Shown in pieces: positions 8,199 to 16,413 of a DNA stretch of 32,669 nucleotides (position 1 is its first letter; each line of letters begins with the position of its first letter). Under the pieces are notes generated by a model, which saw only the letters and a program-made list of their open reading frames with translations, made no database searches and was not told the origin of the DNA. A program made the position numbers and the translations under genes. The stretch is from Parachlamydiaceae bacterium (lineage in GTDB: Bacteria > Chlamydiota > Chlamydiia > Chlamydiales > Parachlamydiaceae): the NCBI GenBank assembly GCA_013813265.1, contig JACCRY010000229.1, positions 1 through 32,669 on the forward strand, read 5' to 3'.

Positions 8199-8966
8199 GT
8201 GGAAAATCTTCTTTTTGAAAAACTTGGATCTAACATAGGGCTTTTAAAAATTAATCGACCCCATGTACTTAACGCCCTAAACCGGGCCACATTAGAAGAG
8301 CTTCTAAATTTTCTACAAAACAAAGCAAAACATGATGATTGCCACGCCATAATTCTGACTGGTTCTGGTGAAAAGAGCTTTATTGCCGGCGCAGACATCA
8401 AGGAAATGAAAGAAATGTCTCACCTTGAAATGTTACAATTTTGTGAACTTGGCCAAGAAGTCACTCTTGCATTGGGAAAAGCGCCTTTTTTAATCATCGC
8501 CGCGGTCAATGGATACGCACTTGGAGGTGGACTTGAGATTGCTTTAGCTTGTGATTTCATCTATGCCGGAACAAACGCCCAATTTGGATTTCCCGAAGTT
8601 TCATTAGCGATTATCCCAGGATTTGGGGGAACGCAGAGACTCTCACGCGCCATAGGAACCCGCCGAGCGAAAGAACTGATCATGAGTGGACGCACCTTTT
8701 CGGCCGAGAATGCCAAGGCCTGGGGCCTAGTTAATCAAGTTTTTGAACCAGGGCTTTTGCTAAAATCTTGCCAGACTGTTGCATCTGAAATTATACAGCA
8801 CTCTATTTGTGCCACTTTGCAAGCAAAACGAGCGATTGATGGAGGCTTTCATCTATCGATGACGGAAGCTTTAGAGCTTGAAAGAAACATGTGTGCAGTT
8901 TGTTTTGCAACAGAAGAGCGAGAAACTGCAATGTTAGCATTTATAGAAAAGCACACTAAAAGGTAA
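8199..8966 (+). CDS. Enoyl-CoA hydratase (crotonase family)
   Basis: Hydrates trans-2-enoyl-CoA to 3-hydroxyacyl-CoA in beta-oxidation. The 255-residue length is typical. Both catalytic glutamates are present: E113 in NGYALGGGLEIAL and E133 in FGFPEVSLAIIPGFGGTQRL. The oxyanion-hole segment FIAGADI lies at 61-67. The start is GTG, with AGGAG at 8185-8189, nine bases upstream. It is the first gene of a four-gene operon that supplies every core step of the beta-oxidation spiral. The motif set also fits a butyrate-type crotonase, so chain length is open. Nothing indicates isomerase or cleavage activity. Confidence 0.92.
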   Translation: MENLLFEKLGSNIGLLKINRPHVLNALNRATLEELLNFLQNKAKHDDCHAIILTGSGEKSFIAGADIKEMKEMSHLEMLQFCELGQEVTLALGKAPFLIIAAVNGYALGGGLEIALACDFIYAGTNAQFGFPEVSLAIIPGFGGTQRLSRAIGTRRAKELIMSGRTFSAENAKAWGLVNQVFEPGLLLKSCQTVASEIIQHSICATLQAKRAIDGGFHLSMTEALELERNMCAVCFATEERETAMLAFIEKHTKR

Positions 8967-8970
8967 AGTG

Positions 8971-10386
8971 ATGAGCCCAACCAATTCAATACAATCGCCT
9001 TTTCATGCTTTTAAGCAGATTGCTGTCATTGGAGCCGCTGGAAAAATGGGATCTGGGATTTCTCTATTGCTTTTGGAAGAAATGGCTGCTTGCCATTTTA
9101 TCCAAAAGATTCAAAAAGAAGAAAATGGTAAATCAGCATCCCACATGCGTCTCTTTTTGATCGATTCAAGTCACAATCGGCTTGATGGCCTCCGACAGTA
9201 TCTTGAAAGTCAGTTACTAAGATGGGCCGAAAAAAAGATTGTGTTCTTGAGGGATGCGGTTAAGCATATTGACTCTCTCATAAGTAATCGTGAAATAATA
9301 GACTATTTTATCTTGGAAGCCTTCAAAATTGTTTACTTTTCTTCCTCGCTCGAAGAGGCAAAAAATACAGAATTGATTTTTGAAGCCATTGTTGAGGACA
9401 TCGAAACTAAAATTTTAACTCTTGGCAGATTAAAAAAAATTTCTTCCGTTTGCCCTTACTTTTTTTCAAATACTTCCTCAATCCCAATCTTCACTATAAA
9501 TAGCCAAGCTTCACTGGATAACAAAATTATCGGATTTCATTTTTACAATCCCCCAGCAGTCCAAAAGCTAATAGAAATTATCCCTCTTGAAGATGGAAAT
9601 CAATCTTTAAAATCATTAGCTATTTCAATAGCCGCGCAGCTCAACAAAAAGGTCATTTTTTCCAAAGATGTTGCTGGCTTTATTGGAAACGGATATTTTC
9701 TGCGTGAAATTATATTTAGCTGTGCACTTGTTGAGACTTTAAGTAGTCAACATGGCACTCTTCAAGCAGTCTACATGGTCAATAAAGTCAGCCAAGATTT
9801 TTTATTGCGGCCAATGGGTATATTTCAGCTGATCGATTATGTTGGTTTAGATGTCGTTGTCAAAATTGGCACAATCATGAATCATTACCTACAGCTTCCT
9901 TTAAACTATACAGCTCTCTTTTTTCCATTACTCGAAGCTGGAAAAATTGGAGGACAACATCCAGATGGATCTCAAAAAGATGGTTTTTTTAGCTATGTAG
10001 GTAACAAAATCATCGAAATTTTCTCAGAAAGCGAAAAGCATTATGGTCCGATCGAAGCAACAGATTGGAAAAAAACATGTGATGAATGGCTAGGAAAACA
10101 TCCTCGGGATTTAACTTGGAAAACTTTAAGTAAAGATCCTCAAAAGATTGAAGCTATTCGATCATATTTTGCACAGCTGCAAGGTGTAGAAACACCCGGA
10201 GCACAACTAGCTATAGACTTCTTGAAAAATCTGCAAAAAATTGCTCTAAATTTAGTTAATGATGGCGTAGTTGAAAGTTTGAAAGATGTCGATGCTGTTC
10301 TTAAAGAGGGATTTTATCATCTCTACGGAATTTCAGAAATCGAATTGAAAAGTAATCATCATAAAGGTTTATATGCAACCATTTAG
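8971..10386 (+). CDS. 3-hydroxyacyl-CoA dehydrogenase, divergent long form
   Basis: NAD-dependent oxidation of 3-hydroxyacyl-CoA to 3-ketoacyl-CoA. The N-terminal Rossmann motif IAVIGAAGKMGSGI lies at about residues 17-30. The family signatures EAIVED, NTSSIPI and GFHFYNPPAVQKLIEIIP (catalytic His in HFYNP) follow in the correct order, and then the C-terminal helical domain. The usual DxPGFIVNR is altered to DVAGFIGNG. At about 471 residues it is much longer than the roughly 280-residue single-domain enzymes, with an extra insertion after the Rossmann beta-1-helix unit and an extended C-terminus. I chose the ATG at 8971 over the adjacent GTG at 8968 because AAAAGG (8958-8963) is better spaced. 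Its 3' end overlaps the thiolase gene by 14 bp. Confidence 0.85.
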   Translation: MSPTNSIQSPFHAFKQIAVIGAAGKMGSGISLLLLEEMAACHFIQKIQKEENGKSASHMRLFLIDSSHNRLDGLRQYLESQLLRWAEKKIVFLRDAVKHIDSLISNREIIDYFILEAFKIVYFSSSLEEAKNTELIFEAIVEDIETKILTLGRLKKISSVCPYFFSNTSSIPIFTINSQASLDNKIIGFHFYNPPAVQKLIEIIPLEDGNQSLKSLAISIAAQLNKKVIFSKDVAGFIGNGYFLREIIFSCALVETLSSQHGTLQAVYMVNKVSQDFLLRPMGIFQLIDYVGLDVVVKIGTIMNHYLQLPLNYTALFFPLLEAGKIGGQHPDGSQKDGFFSYVGNKIIEIFSESEKHYGPIEATDWKKTCDEWLGKHPRDLTWKTLSKDPQKIEAIRSYFAQLQGVETPGAQLAIDFLKNLQKIALNLVNDGVVESLKDVDAVLKEGFYHLYGISEIELKSNHHKGLYATI

Positions 10387-11608
10387 AAAAAAGATTTACG
10401 CGGCAGCAGGTTACAACACAATTTTTTTTGGACCGGGACGTAAAGAATTTAATCCTTCAAAACCAATGCCAGGATTTGAGTCTTATTTGAAAGAAGCGGC
10501 AGAAGGTGTCATGAACCAGGTGAAAGAGGTTAATTTTGATGAAGGGATCATCGGCAGTTTTATGGCAGCGGGTTTTTTGAAGCAGGCAAATTTACCAGGG
10601 TTTCTACCATTTATGGTCCCGAATCTACTTGGGAAACCTTGCACGGGGGTTGAGGGGGCTTGTGGAACTGGAGGAAGAGCAATCGGCATTGCAATGCGCT
10701 CAATCCTTTCAGGTATTTCTCAGACTGCTTTTGTATGCGGTTTTGAAGTTCAAAATTCGGTCAAATCTGTTTATGGATCCGATCTTTTAGCCGGAGCTGC
10801 TTATTATAATAAGGAACGTAAAGCTGGACACGCCTACTTTTTTCCCGGAATTTTTTCTGATCGAGCTGGAGCTTACTACAATAGCTATGGAAAGGACTTA
10901 ACTCGAAAAGCCATGGCAACTTGGTATCAACAAGCTATTCAAAATGCAAGAAAAAATGTTAAAGCTCAGGAATATCAAAATACAACAAAAGAGCTTCTTG
11001 CACTTGCACTTGAAGCTCCAAATCCAGAAATCTTTCTTCCGCATCTGACCCTACTTGACTGCTCAAAGATAAGCGATGGAGCATCGGCCTTACTTATTTT
11101 GTCTGAAGAGGGTTTACAAGCCTGCGGAATTAACAAAGAAAATGCTGTTGAAATCATCGGGCTCGGAGAAGCAGAAGGAGATATCACTATGGCTCCAGAA
11201 TTAATGACAGAGCTGGCTACTACAAAAATTGCAGTAGCTAAAGCTCTTGCTTTAGCACAAGTCTCAATAAAAGAGATAGGATGGCTTGAAATTCATGATT
11301 GCTTTTCAATTACAGCTTTAATGGCAATTGAAGCTCTAAACCTAGCTGAAAGGGGAAAAGCAGCAAACTATATTCTAGACGGACATACTGGAAGCGAAGG
11401 AACACTTCCAATTAACTTATCCGGTGGACTTATCGGATTTGGACACCCCACCGGTGCTACAGGCGTAAGACAAATGGTTGACCTCACAAAGCAGTTAACT
11501 GGAAAAGCTGAAAATCAAGTCCATTCCAGTAAACCGTATGGCATGATGATTAGTATGGGAGGAAATGATAAAACTGTGACCTGTCTTATAGTCAAGCGTG
11601 CAGAGTAG
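10373..11608 (+). CDS. Thiolase, SCP-x / lipid-transfer type (acetyl-CoA acyltransferase)
   Basis: Thiolytic cleavage of 3-ketoacyl-CoA, the last step of each beta-oxidation round. The nucleophilic cysteine is C97 in GVEGACGTGG. The family HDCF motif appears in WLEIHDCFSITAL, and the C-terminal His motif is GGLIGFGHPTGATG. The CxG motif near the C-terminus of classical FadA/AtoB thiolases is absent, and MISMGGNDKT stands there instead. Together with HDCF this places the protein in the SCP-x-like thiolase group rather than with FadA. Its 411 residues are normal. The ATG lies inside the 3' end of the dehydrogenase gene with AAAGG upstream. Direction (degradation or condensation) is inferred from the operon. 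Confidence 0.87.
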   Translation: MQPFRKKIYAAAGYNTIFFGPGRKEFNPSKPMPGFESYLKEAAEGVMNQVKEVNFDEGIIGSFMAAGFLKQANLPGFLPFMVPNLLGKPCTGVEGACGTGGRAIGIAMRSILSGISQTAFVCGFEVQNSVKSVYGSDLLAGAAYYNKERKAGHAYFFPGIFSDRAGAYYNSYGKDLTRKAMATWYQQAIQNARKNVKAQEYQNTTKELLALALEAPNPEIFLPHLTLLDCSKISDGASALLILSEEGLQACGINKENAVEIIGLGEAEGDITMAPELMTELATTKIAVAKALALAQVSIKEIGWLEIHDCFSITALMAIEALNLAERGKAANYILDGHTGSEGTLPINLSGGLIGFGHPTGATGVRQMVDLTKQLTGKAENQVHSSKPYGMMISMGGNDKTVTCLIVKRAE

Positions 11609-11615
11609 GAGGCTC

Positions 11616-12773
11616 ATGGATTTTACTTTTACAGCATTACAGACGGAATGGCAACTTAAAGCTAGAGAATTTGCTCGAGATAAAATTGCTCCACATGTTG
11701 AAAGGCTAGAAACAGATTTGGCATTCCGCCATGAACTCTTCCAGGAAATGGCCAGAGAAGACTTCTATACGTTTGCAGTTACGCCCACAGAAGAAGGAAT
11801 GGTACTTGCCTATCTACTGGCACTCAAAGAAATCGCAAAAATAGACGCAGGAATTGCTGTGGCGATGGCAGTGACAAGTATGGTTGCGGAAGCAATTTGG
11901 CGTCATGGAAATGTTGAACAGCAAGAACACTATCTGCCATCGATTTCAGAAGGAGTTTGCGTTCCTGCCTCTTTTGCTGTTACTGAAAAAGATGCTGGAT
12001 CTGATGTTAAACGTATTCAAACATCAGCTTGCATAGATCCGGATAACAGCAATTATTATGTTCTCAACGGAGAAAAGCAGTACATTACCAACGCAGACAG
12101 CGCTGGGGTACTTTTAATCATAGCAAGAACAGATTTTTCCCCTTCTGTAGACCATGAAGCACATGTCATGAGCGCTTTTTTGGTTGACAGAGGGACTGCA
12201 GGGCTAACATTCCCAAAAGTTGAACGTAAATTGGGTCTTTTAACCGCCAACTTAGTAAGCGTAAAATTCAGTGGTTGTCGCATAGATAAATCACGACTTT
12301 TAGGTAAGGAAGGAGATGGATTAAAAATAGCGTTAGGCGCGCTTGATAGTGGGCGATTAAGTGTTGCGGCTCAAGCTATAGGGATAGCAGAAGCTGCCTA
12401 TGAAGGAGCCGTTACTTATGCAAAGCAAAGGGAACAATTCGGCGGACCCATAAGTGCACAACAAATAATTGCATTCAAACTTGCCGATATGCGTGTAAAG
12501 TTAGATGCGGCTGAGTTACTACTTTTTAAAGCTGCATGGTTACGCACGAAAAGATCCCATTTTACAGCCGAGGCAGCCATAGCTAAGCTATTTGCATCTG
12601 AAGCAGCTAATTGGATTGCTTACGAAGCTTTGCAGATCCATGGAGGCTTTGGGTATACTAAAGACTGTCCAGCAGAAAAATATTTTCGAGATGCAAGGGT
12701 TACCACCCTTTATGAAGGGACGAGCGAAATTCAAAGACTGATTATAGCAAGGGAAATCCTATCAACGCATTAG
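11616..12773 (+). CDS. Acyl-CoA dehydrogenase, short/medium-chain type
   Basis: FAD enzyme that introduces the first double bond in acyl-CoA. The 385-residue protein has the full ACAD fold signatures: FAVTEKDAGSDV, YVLNGEKQYITNA, RKLGLLTANLVSVKFSGC, REQFGGPISAQQ and IHGGFGYTKDCPAEKYFRDARV. The catalytic base is E367 in LYEGTSEIQRL, the position used by butyryl-CoA and medium-chain dehydrogenases and not the isovaleryl/long-chain site. The ATG at 11616 is preferred over an upstream GTG at 11598, because AGGAGG (11607-11612) lies between them and MDFTFTALQ is a normal family start. It begins seven bases after the thiolase stop. The electron acceptor (ETF) is not encoded in this window. Confidence 0.93.
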   Translation: MDFTFTALQTEWQLKAREFARDKIAPHVERLETDLAFRHELFQEMAREDFYTFAVTPTEEGMVLAYLLALKEIAKIDAGIAVAMAVTSMVAEAIWRHGNVEQQEHYLPSISEGVCVPASFAVTEKDAGSDVKRIQTSACIDPDNSNYYVLNGEKQYITNADSAGVLLIIARTDFSPSVDHEAHVMSAFLVDRGTAGLTFPKVERKLGLLTANLVSVKFSGCRIDKSRLLGKEGDGLKIALGALDSGRLSVAAQAIGIAEAAYEGAVTYAKQREQFGGPISAQQIIAFKLADMRVKLDAAELLLFKAAWLRTKRSHFTAEAAIAKLFASEAANWIAYEALQIHGGFGYTKDCPAEKYFRDARVTTLYEGTSEIQRLIIAREILSTH

Positions 12774-13106
12774 GAAATGTACTTAAAAGCCTATTCAAAA
12801 TCTTTAAATAGAGAACCTCTTTTTAAAATTTGCTATGCCTAAAAACTTTAGCCTCGATACATTTCAGCATTAAACTACTTGGTAGTTTATCGATAATTCA
12901 CCCTCAACTTCTTGTTAAGGATAAATTCTATACAGCTTTAAAGATTCTGAACAGACTCTAAGAAGCAGATTTTAGAAAGCGAAATTCCATTTATTTATTG
13001 ACATTTGGCTACAAGGTTGCTACTTATAAAAATTGATTTAATTCAGAACCGTTTGTTTGGCATTTTTAAAAAAATAGTAGCTAATGCTACAAAAAGGAAT
13101 AATATT
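12774..13106. other. Intergenic stretch between the beta-oxidation operon and the sulfur cassette
   Basis: It holds a hairpin with 8-bp arms (TAAACTAC at 12871-12878, GTAGTTTA at 12882-12889) but no T-tract, so it is a weak terminator at best. Near the right end are a perfect TTGACA box and a small stem GTAGC/GCTAC just before the ribosome binding site. No gene is supported. Confidence 0.5.
12998..13026 (+). promoter_or_regulatory. Candidate promoter of the sulfur cassette
   Basis: A perfect TTGACA at 12998-13003 is followed after 17 bp by TACTTATAA, a poor -10 match. Transcription from here would leave an approximately 70-base leader before the ATG at 13107. Weak evidence overall. Confidence 0.3.
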
Positions 13107-14504
13107 ATGGCCCTAGTATTTGAATGCGTCCATACTGAAGGTATTGCAGAGCTTTCCTACCTCATCGGCGATGACAGTGTAGGCATAGCGGCAGTAATCG
13201 ATCCACGGACGGACGTGGAAATTTATTTGCAGCTCGCTCAACAACATAAAGTTTCGATAACTCATGCCTTCGAAACGCATATTCATGCTGACTTTGTGAG
13301 CGGTTCACGCGAACTCTGTGTTCAGACTGGTACAGCAAAAGTTTATGCGAGCATTGTGGGCGAAGCTGAGTACGGCTTTAACGTCGAAGCGGTGCATGAG
13401 GGCGATAAGTTCGAATTTGGAAAACTCATTCTTACTGTACGGCATACCCCTGGTCACACGCCCGAACATATTTCATATGAGGCTTGTGAAAAAGGGTGCG
13501 ATGAACCTTGGGGCGTCTTCACCGGGGACTCGCTTTTTGTAAACTCTGCAGGACGTCCTGATTTGCTTGGCAAACACGCGGATCAGCTCGCAGCACAACT
13601 TTATGATACGCTTTTTGGCTACTATGCAAAACTCGCCGATGGAGTAATCATCTATCCTTCTCACGGTCACGGTTCGCCATGCGGTGCAGATATTGGCGAT
13701 CGACTCGTAAGTACAATTGGCTATGAATTGCGCTATAATCCTTATTTCCAAAAGAAGGATCGTAAGGATTTTGTGGAGTACGCACTTTCCACTGCGCCAC
13801 CTGAGCCAGCTTTTTACAAGCGCTTGAAGAAAGTAAATGCAGAAGGCCCGGAAGTTCTCGGCCATTTACCTGTAATTCCAGCACTTGCTCCGCAGGCTTT
13901 TAAAGATGCGCTTGATACGAAAAATACCGTCCTCATCGATACACGTATGATGCTCGCTTTTGGAGGCGGGCACATTGAGGGTGCGCTGAATATCGGGGCC
14001 ACGCCACTGCTTACGATTTGGGCTGGATGGCTGATTGATCCCAATGATTTGATCCTACTTGTCCTTGAGAATGATAATGCCGTCGAAAAAATAGCAGGAC
14101 TTTTTGCTCGCTCTGGGTTTACAAAATTTGCCGGGTACATTGTAGGTGGCATGACTGCTTGGGATAACGCCGGTTATCCCCTTGTCACATTGCCTCAAAT
14201 GACTGTGCATGAGTTGTACACTTGTACAAATAAGTTGCAGATATTAGATGTGCGTGACCCATCGGAGTGGAATACTGGCCATATACCCGGCGCAACACAT
14301 ATGTTTTTACCAGAAATTCAAAATCGAGCAGGTGAGCTGGAGAAACAAAAAACAGTCATCACCTATTGTGCCACCGGCTATCGCGCCAGCCTTGCCGCAA
14401 GCATGCTCCAACGGCAGGGTTTCAAAGATGTGCGCACAATACCAGGCAGCTTTTCAGCTTGGGGGAAAATGGGGCTACCTGTCGAAAAGGAAGAAAAATC
14501 ATGA
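13107..14504 (+). CDS. Persulfide dioxygenase-rhodanese fusion (MBL fold plus two rhodanese domains)
   Basis: Expected to oxidise glutathione or protein persulfide to sulfite and transfer sulfane sulfur. Residues 1-240 form an ETHE1-like metallo-beta-lactamase domain: THIHAD with H58, H60 and D62, then TPGH117, and D141 in FTGDSLFVNSAGRPDL. These match the single-iron ligands of persulfide dioxygenases (His, His, Asp); the second His of HxHxDH is Phe. A first rhodanese domain (about 285-370) has no active-site cysteine and is presumably structural. The second (about 385-460) has C421 in the loop CATGYR and should be active. The ATG at 13107, with AAAGGA at 13094-13099, is preferred over an in-frame upstream start at 13005 that falls beside the -35 box. 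The stop overlaps the next gene (ATGA). G+C is higher than in the flanking genes. Confidence 0.88.
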   Translation: MALVFECVHTEGIAELSYLIGDDSVGIAAVIDPRTDVEIYLQLAQQHKVSITHAFETHIHADFVSGSRELCVQTGTAKVYASIVGEAEYGFNVEAVHEGDKFEFGKLILTVRHTPGHTPEHISYEACEKGCDEPWGVFTGDSLFVNSAGRPDLLGKHADQLAAQLYDTLFGYYAKLADGVIIYPSHGHGSPCGADIGDRLVSTIGYELRYNPYFQKKDRKDFVEYALSTAPPEPAFYKRLKKVNAEGPEVLGHLPVIPALAPQAFKDALDTKNTVLIDTRMMLAFGGGHIEGALNIGATPLLTIWAGWLIDPNDLILLVLENDNAVEKIAGLFARSGFTKFAGYIVGGMTAWDNAGYPLVTLPQMTVHELYTCTNKLQILDVRDPSEWNTGHIPGATHMFLPEIQNRAGELEKQKTVITYCATGYRASLAASMLQRQGFKDVRTIPGSFSAWGKMGLPVEKEEKS

Positions 14505-15070
14505 AAAGCATTACATTGTTCATTTTTTTTATGATGCCATATCTCATTTCAGCAGAAACTGATGCGCCTTCCTACTCTGATCCTGCATGGTCTCCCTATT
14601 TAGTTGGCGCCGGTATAGGCATGCTTTCATGGCTCACATTTTATTTTTCCGACAAACCCATCGGTACCTCCTCATTTTATGCCACAGTTGCCGGAATTAT
14701 CGGCAACCTCGTCGTGCCCCATCACACAGCCTCTCTCAAGTATTATCAAGACCATCCGCCAAAACTTAATTGGTCAGTTTTCTTCGTGAGTGCAATATTT
14801 TTTGGCTCATTCATCGCGGCGTTTACTGGGGACGAAATCACAAATGAATGGCTACCGCCAATGTGGGTTGCGCGTTTTGGTAATAGCATTGCTTTACGCG
14901 CCGCGTTTGCAATGGCAGGAGGCGCGCTAATGGGTTTTGGTGCACGTCTAGCAGGTGGCTGCACGAGCGGGCATGGCATAAGCGGTACGCTTCAGCTCAA
15001 CGTCTCGTCATGGATCGTGCTGATTTGTCTGTTCCTGAGTGGTATTGCAACTGCAATGCTGATGTATTGA
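14501..15070 (+). CDS. YeeE/YedE family membrane protein, first half-transporter
   Basis: A 189-residue inner-membrane protein with a hydrophobic N-terminal leader and about four further helices. The conserved cysteine motif ARLAGGCTSGHGISG (C154) is the signature of YeeE/YedE (DUF395) proteins. The family includes the thiosulfate transporter TsuA, in which such cysteines relay the substrate through the membrane. TsuA is one chain of about 350 residues; here the fold is split over this gene and the next. The ATG overlaps the stop of the persulfide dioxygenase gene by four bases, so translation is coupled. Import of thiosulfate or another reduced sulfur species for the neighbouring enzyme is a reasonable inference. 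Confidence 0.83.
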   Translation: MKSITLFIFFMMPYLISAETDAPSYSDPAWSPYLVGAGIGMLSWLTFYFSDKPIGTSSFYATVAGIIGNLVVPHHTASLKYYQDHPPKLNWSVFFVSAIFFGSFIAAFTGDEITNEWLPPMWVARFGNSIALRAAFAMAGGALMGFGARLAGGCTSGHGISGTLQLNVSSWIVLICLFLSGIATAMLMY

Positions 15071-15088
15071 TTATGAAAGGAGACTATT

Positions 15089-15646
15089 ATGAATGACGAA
15101 TCGAATTCACCAAAACCAAAAAGCCTTGCACTTGCTGTGCTTTTTGGTTTAATATTTGGATTCCTTTTACAAAAAGGAGGCGTTGCTAAATACAGCACCC
15201 TTATCGGCGTCTTACTTCTCGAAGATTTCACGGTTATCAAAGTCATGATGACCGCCATTCTCATTGGCATGTTAGGAATCTTCACGCTGCATGAATTAGG
15301 GAAAATTAAGCTTCATATCAAACCCACACAACTAGGAGCAAACATCATTGGCGGTGTAATGTTCGGTGTCGGATTTGCCCTGCTTGCCTATTGTCCCGGC
15401 ACGGGCGCAGCAGCACTTGGCCAGGGAAATTGGGATGCACTTTTTGGCATTGCCGGTCTTGTTGCAGGCTCGTATCTTTTCGCTGAAATGTCTTCAACGA
15501 TGGCAAAGACCGTTGAGAAATGGGGCGACTACGGCAAATTGACACTGCCGGAAGTACTACATATTCCACGCAAAATATTCATCCCTATTTTTGCCGTAAT
15601 TTTGATAGGGGCTCTCTACGCCCTCGAACACTATACAATGCGCTAA
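15089..15646 (+). CDS. YeeE/YedE family membrane protein, second half-transporter
   Basis: A 185-residue protein with about five hydrophobic segments. The second YeeE/YedE cysteine motif is LLAYCPGTGAAALGQG (C102). It follows the first half-transporter by 18 bp, with an AAAGGAGA binding site at 15076-15083. The two would pair as a heterodimer equivalent to a full-length YeeE. This two-gene arrangement beside a persulfide dioxygenase-rhodanese is known in many bacteria as a sulfur import and detoxification unit. Like its neighbours it is more G+C-rich than the chromosome around it. Confidence 0.84.
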   Translation: MNDESNSPKPKSLALAVLFGLIFGFLLQKGGVAKYSTLIGVLLLEDFTVIKVMMTAILIGMLGIFTLHELGKIKLHIKPTQLGANIIGGVMFGVGFALLAYCPGTGAAALGQGNWDALFGIAGLVAGSYLFAEMSSTMAKTVEKWGDYGKLTLPEVLHIPRKIFIPIFAVILIGALYALEHYTMR

Positions 15647-15986
15647 CCCTTTTTTGCGTTATGCTCCCACAATCCTCTTTGGTATCCTACCCTGAGTTCA
15701 GAGCTATGCAAAATAAAAATCGAGTAAAGTTTAGTAGATTCGCCACGACATGGTAAGTAATGGAACTTAAAACCGGCATAAGGCCGTAAACTGTCTGAAA
15801 TTTAACTGCAAAACTATTTTTTTTAACCTGATTTTCCTGCGGTTAATCAATCGCACACAATGCTATATACTTGAAGTTCTGGAGTTTTTCTCTTGCACTT
15901 TTTTAAATTTTTGTGATAATTAGCTATGCTCCAATGAAATAAGGGGGAGCAAAATTTTACCGATTTAAATGACGAAGGATAAGATT
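15647..15986. other. Intergenic stretch after the sulfur cassette
   Basis: Base composition drops back to AT-rich right after the cassette. A T-run at 15652-15657 follows the stop but lacks a convincing stem. The only signal I can support is the candidate promoter at 15893-15920. No gene is supported here. Confidence 0.45.
15893..15920 (+). promoter_or_regulatory. Candidate promoter of the acidic protein gene
   Basis: TTGCAC (15893-15898), a 16-bp spacer and GATAAT (15915-15920). The -10 box matches five of six consensus bases and the -35 box three of six. It is followed about 65 bp later by the gene start. Confidence 0.3.
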
Positions 15987-16385
15987 ATGTTAGGAGAATT
16001 TGAAAGCTATTTTGCAACTGTAGACTTAGATGAATTTAAAGCTTTTCTTAAAGAAGCAAAAGTTGAAAACCAACGCATGAAAAGCCAAGAAGGTTTTAGC
16101 GAAGGTGAAGAAGCTGAAATGGTCAATTTTATGATGACCCTCCTAGAAAACATTGAAGATGAAATTCAAGGTGTTACGTCGCTTTCTCAGCTTAATTTTA
16201 AAAAGAAAGTACGTCTCTATTCTATGATCCACCTTTTCCATTATATTTGTGATGACATGGAAGGTGAAGAAGAAGGCTATGACTATGATGGCGATGAGGA
16301 CGAAGATGAAGATGAAGACGAGGAACCTGAACATGAAGGGGATAAAGGTCCTGATAACAGCAAAGAACGAATCGTTCGTCTTTAA
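15987..16385 (+). CDS. Small acidic protein of unknown function
   Basis: A 132-residue protein starting MLGEFESYFATVDLDEF. The first 95 residues are predicted helical with alternating charged and hydrophobic positions. A tail at about residues 96-122 is almost all Asp/Glu, including a (DE) repeat, and a short basic end (KERIVRL) follows. I recognise no family. Such tails occur in nucleic-acid mimics, chaperone-like and cation-binding proteins, but no function should be assigned. The ATG at 15987 is preferred to one six codons upstream because AAGGA (15974-15978) fits it. It stands alone between the sulfur cassette and the efflux operon, with its own terminator downstream. Confidence 0.7.
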   Translation: MLGEFESYFATVDLDEFKAFLKEAKVENQRMKSQEGFSEGEEAEMVNFMMTLLENIEDEIQGVTSLSQLNFKKKVRLYSMIHLFHYICDDMEGEEEGYDYDGDEDEDEDEDEEPEHEGDKGPDNSKERIVRL

Positions 16386-16413
16386 TATCTAATTTCTCAA
16401 GGGTTTTCCACAA

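Noticed and set aside
13005-13106. N-terminal extension of the persulfide dioxygenase-rhodanese
   Set aside because: The extension overlaps the TTGACA promoter box, and MALVFECVHTEG with AAAGGA is the family-like start.
13473-13865. Minus-strand 130-codon frame inside the dioxygenase gene
   Set aside because: Long antisense frames are expected in this G+C-richer gene; no protein features.
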